Source: Alkalithermobacter paradoxus (GTDB lineage: Bacteria; Bacillota; Clostridia; Peptostreptococcales; Peptostreptococcaceae). Taken from it: DNA of 32,000 nucleotides. Shown here piece by piece: positions 30,159 to 32,000 of this stretch (positions are counted from its first letter, which is position 1; every line of letters starts with the position of its first letter). The stretch lies in NCBI GenBank assembly GCA_002029295.1, contig MZGW01000002.1:1-32000 (forward strand), read 5' to 3'. Made by a program: the position numbers and the translations under genes. The notes under the pieces were generated by a model. It saw nothing but the letters and a program-made list of their open reading frames with translations. It had not been told where the DNA came from and did no database searches.

Positions 30159-31718
30159 ATGAAAAAGATAACGAAAATAGAAGGAAATAAGGTTGCATCG
30201 ATTATCAAACCTAAACTACGAGTGGCCGCATACTGTCGTGTTTCTACGGGTAGTGATGAACAGTTAGTAAGTCTACAAGCACAAAAATCCCATTATGAGA
30301 CTTACATAAAGGCAAACCCAGAATGGGAGTATGTTGGCTTGTATTATGATGAGGGAATTAGTGGCACTAAAAAAGAAAACCGAACGGAACTTCTAAGAAT
30401 GCTGTCAGATTGTGAAAACAAGAAGATTGACTTAATTATTACAAAGTCCATTAGTAGGTTTGCAAGAAACACTACGGATTGTTTGGAGATGGTTCGTAAA
30501 CTGTTGGACCTTGGGATTTATATCTACTTTGAGAAAGAGAATATCAATACCCAATCAATGGAAAGTGAACTGATGCTTTCTATATTAAGCGGGCTTGCAG
30601 AAAGTGAGTCAATCTCCATTTCGGAAAATAACAAGTGGGCAATTCAAAGGAGATTTCAGAACGGAACTTTTAAGATTTCATACCCACCATATGGTTATGA
30701 CAACATTGACGGTCAAATGGTGGTAAATCCTGAGCAAGCAGAAATTGTGAAGTATATTTTTGCAGAAGTATTATCAGGCAAGGGTACACAGAAAATAGCA
30801 GATGATCTTAATCAAAAGGGTATCCCTTCTAAAAGAGGCGGTCGTTGGACTGCTACGACAATTCGAGGAATTCTAAAAAATGAGAAATATACCGGGGATG
30901 TTATACTGCAAAAAACCTATACAGATTCCCGTTTTAATAAGCGCACCAATTATGGTGAGAAAAACAGATATTTAATAGAAAATCACCATGAGGCAATTAT
31001 CAGCCATGAAGTGTTTGAAGCAGTAGAGGCTGCCTTAAATCAAAGGGCAAAAGAAAAGGGAATAGAAAAGCGTAATGATAAGTACCAAAACCGGTATTCT
31101 TTCTCCGGAAAAATTATTTGCTCGGAATGTGGTAGCACCTTTAAAAGACGAATTCATTCATCCGGCACAAGAAAATATGTAGCCTGGTGTTGTAGTAAAC
31201 ACTTAAAGCAGATAACAGAATGTTCAATGCAGTTTATTCGAGATGAGGATATAAAGAAGGCCTTTGTTACTATGATTAACAAGCTGATTTTCGGTAGAAA
31301 ACTTATTCTACAACCACTATTAGATGCTTTGCGTGGAATGAGCAACTCAGATAACCTTTCAAGAATTCAGGAATTAGAGAAGCAAATTGAAAAAAATGCA
31401 GAACAGAGAGAACTGCTTGTAAAGCTTATGGCAAAGGGTTATCTAGAACCTGCCCTTTTTAACAGAGAAAACAATGAACTGCAAATGGAAGCAGATAATT
31501 ATATGGGGCAAAAAGAAGCTTTAATTCATGCTTTAAATGGTGAATTATCAAAGGTGCAGGAAGTCAGTAACTTAATAAAGTTTACAAATAAGGCTGAAAT
31601 GATAAATACCTTTAGCGAGCAAATTTTCAATGATTATGTTGAAAAAATTATCGTTTACTCAAGGGTAGAGATAGGTTTCGTTCTGAAATGTGGAATCACA
31701 CTAAGGGAAAGGATGTGA
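30159..31718 (+). CDS. Large serine recombinase (phage integrase)
   Basis: Site-specific recombinase that integrates and excises the prophage; 519 residues. Domains: resolvase catalytic domain (about 20-165) with AAYCRVSTGS (nucleophile Ser29), YYDEGISGTKKENR and ITKSISRFARNTTD; the Recombinase domain (about 175-285) with PPYGYDNIDGQMVVNPEQAE and GIPSKRGGRWTATTIRGIL; a zinc ribbon (C321-x2-C324, C344/C345, C355); and a coiled coil (about 400-455). Start ATG 30159 has AAGGAGGTGAGG upstream; the in-frame GTG at 30132 is too early. The stop overlaps the next recombinase gene by 4 bases. It probably acts with that partner at the nearby prophage end. Confidence 0.95.
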   Translation: MKKITKIEGNKVASIIKPKLRVAAYCRVSTGSDEQLVSLQAQKSHYETYIKANPEWEYVGLYYDEGISGTKKENRTELLRMLSDCENKKIDLIITKSISRFARNTTDCLEMVRKLLDLGIYIYFEKENINTQSMESELMLSILSGLAESESISISENNKWAIQRRFQNGTFKISYPPYGYDNIDGQMVVNPEQAEIVKYIFAEVLSGKGTQKIADDLNQKGIPSKRGGRWTATTIRGILKNEKYTGDVILQKTYTDSRFNKRTNYGEKNRYLIENHHEAIISHEVFEAVEAALNQRAKEKGIEKRNDKYQNRYSFSGKIICSECGSTFKRRIHSSGTRKYVAWCCSKHLKQITECSMQFIRDEDIKKAFVTMINKLIFGRKLILQPLLDALRGMSNSDNLSRIQELEKQIEKNAEQRELLVKLMAKGYLEPALFNRENNELQMEADNYMGQKEALIHALNGELSKVQEVSNLIKFTNKAEMINTFSEQIFNDYVEKIIVYSRVEIGFVLKCGITLRERM

Positions 31719-32000
31719 GAAAAGTGGCACATACGCCTTATGGCTATAGGATAGAGAATGGAATAGCAGTTATCGATGAAGAAAAAGCTGAAAAGGTTAG
31801 GAATTTGTATAAGGGTTATTTATCAGGCCTTTCCTTATCGGTCGCAGCAAAGACTGCTGGAATAGATGCTTATCATGGAACTGCTGGAAGGATGCTAAGA
31901 AATGAACGTTATCTTGGTGATGATTATTACCCTGCCATCATTGATAAAGAAACCTACGAAAAAGCAGAAACAGAGAGGATAAAAAGAGCGAAAAAGCTAG
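31715..32000 (+). CDS. Partner serine recombinase without catalytic domain (start only)
   Basis: The window ends inside this gene. GTG 31715 lies in the GTGA overlap with the preceding stop (GTG 31724 is an alternative). The 95 visible codons read RKVAHTPYGYRIENGIAVID, then EEKAEKVRNLYKGYLSGLSL, RMLRNERYLGDDYYP and AIIDKETYEKAE. This matches the 'Recombinase' domain that comes after the catalytic domain in large serine recombinases (compare PPYGYDNIDGQMVVNPEQAE of the upstream protein). The resolvase catalytic part is absent because the gene begins directly at this domain. It may be a partner subunit for the upstream integrase; its C-terminal part is outside the window. Confidence 0.82.
   Translation, partial: MRKVAHTPYGYRIENGIAVIDEEKAEKVRNLYKGYLSGLSLSVAAKTAGIDAYHGTAGRMLRNERYLGDDYYPAIIDKETYEKAETERIKRAKKL

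Overview
The window is most of an integrated tailed phage (siphovirus, HK97-type head) from a low-to-mid GC Bacillota host, most likely a member of Clostridia. Strong AGGAGG-type ribosome sites, densely packed plus-strand genes, a P27-type small terminase, an HK97 head module and tandem large serine recombinases all point that way. No tRNA, rRNA, CRISPR array, IS transposase or lysogeny repressor was seen. All convincing genes are on the + strand, so the window appears to start inside the replication module and run to the integration end of the prophage.

Layout: (1) 1-4453, end of the early region: a VirE/D5-type helicase-primase whose N-terminus is missing, a VRR-NUC nuclease, an SNF2-like helicase, a small unknown protein and a sigma-like late regulator. 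(2) 4454-5630, late control and packaging start: three TTGGCA repeats spaced exactly 10 nt, a -10 box, a terminator-like hairpin, an HNH endonuclease, a candidate cos region and the small terminase. (3) 5648-10875, a 5.2-kb cargo inserted between the small and large terminase genes: S-adenosylmethionine synthetase (MetK) overlapping a ParB-like/adenine methyltransferase fusion, then a 'virulence-related' protein, a DUF4314 protein, a GS-fold amidoligase, a gamma-glutamylcyclotransferase and a DUF5049 protein. (4) 10964-18808, large terminase, portal, ClpP-type protease, capsid, head fibre, connector genes, major tail protein and tail chaperones with a -1 frameshift. (5) 18823-27031, tape measure, Dit, Tal-like and baseplate/fibre proteins, closed by a strong terminator. 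(6) 27116-29666, holin, a baseplate/receptor-binding-like protein and amidase endolysin, closed by another terminator. (7) 29861-32000, a small SHOCT-like protein, a full serine recombinase and the start of a partner recombinase that seems to lack the catalytic domain.

The most notable part is the cargo. MetK and the methyltransferase form a self-sufficient methylation unit (the enzyme and its cofactor supply). Downstream, the 'virulence-related' protein and the amidoligase share a C-terminal module (21 of 38 aligned positions identical). Both genes are also preceded by near-identical leader DNA. In each leader, that DNA encodes a 14-17 residue peptide beginning MY-x-PK whose stop codon overlaps the start of the downstream gene. 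Together with the cyclotransferase this looks like a phage-borne peptide-ligation/gamma-glutamyl chemistry system with translational coupling, whose substrate is unknown.

All family assignments were made by reading translated motifs. No database search or structure prediction was run.
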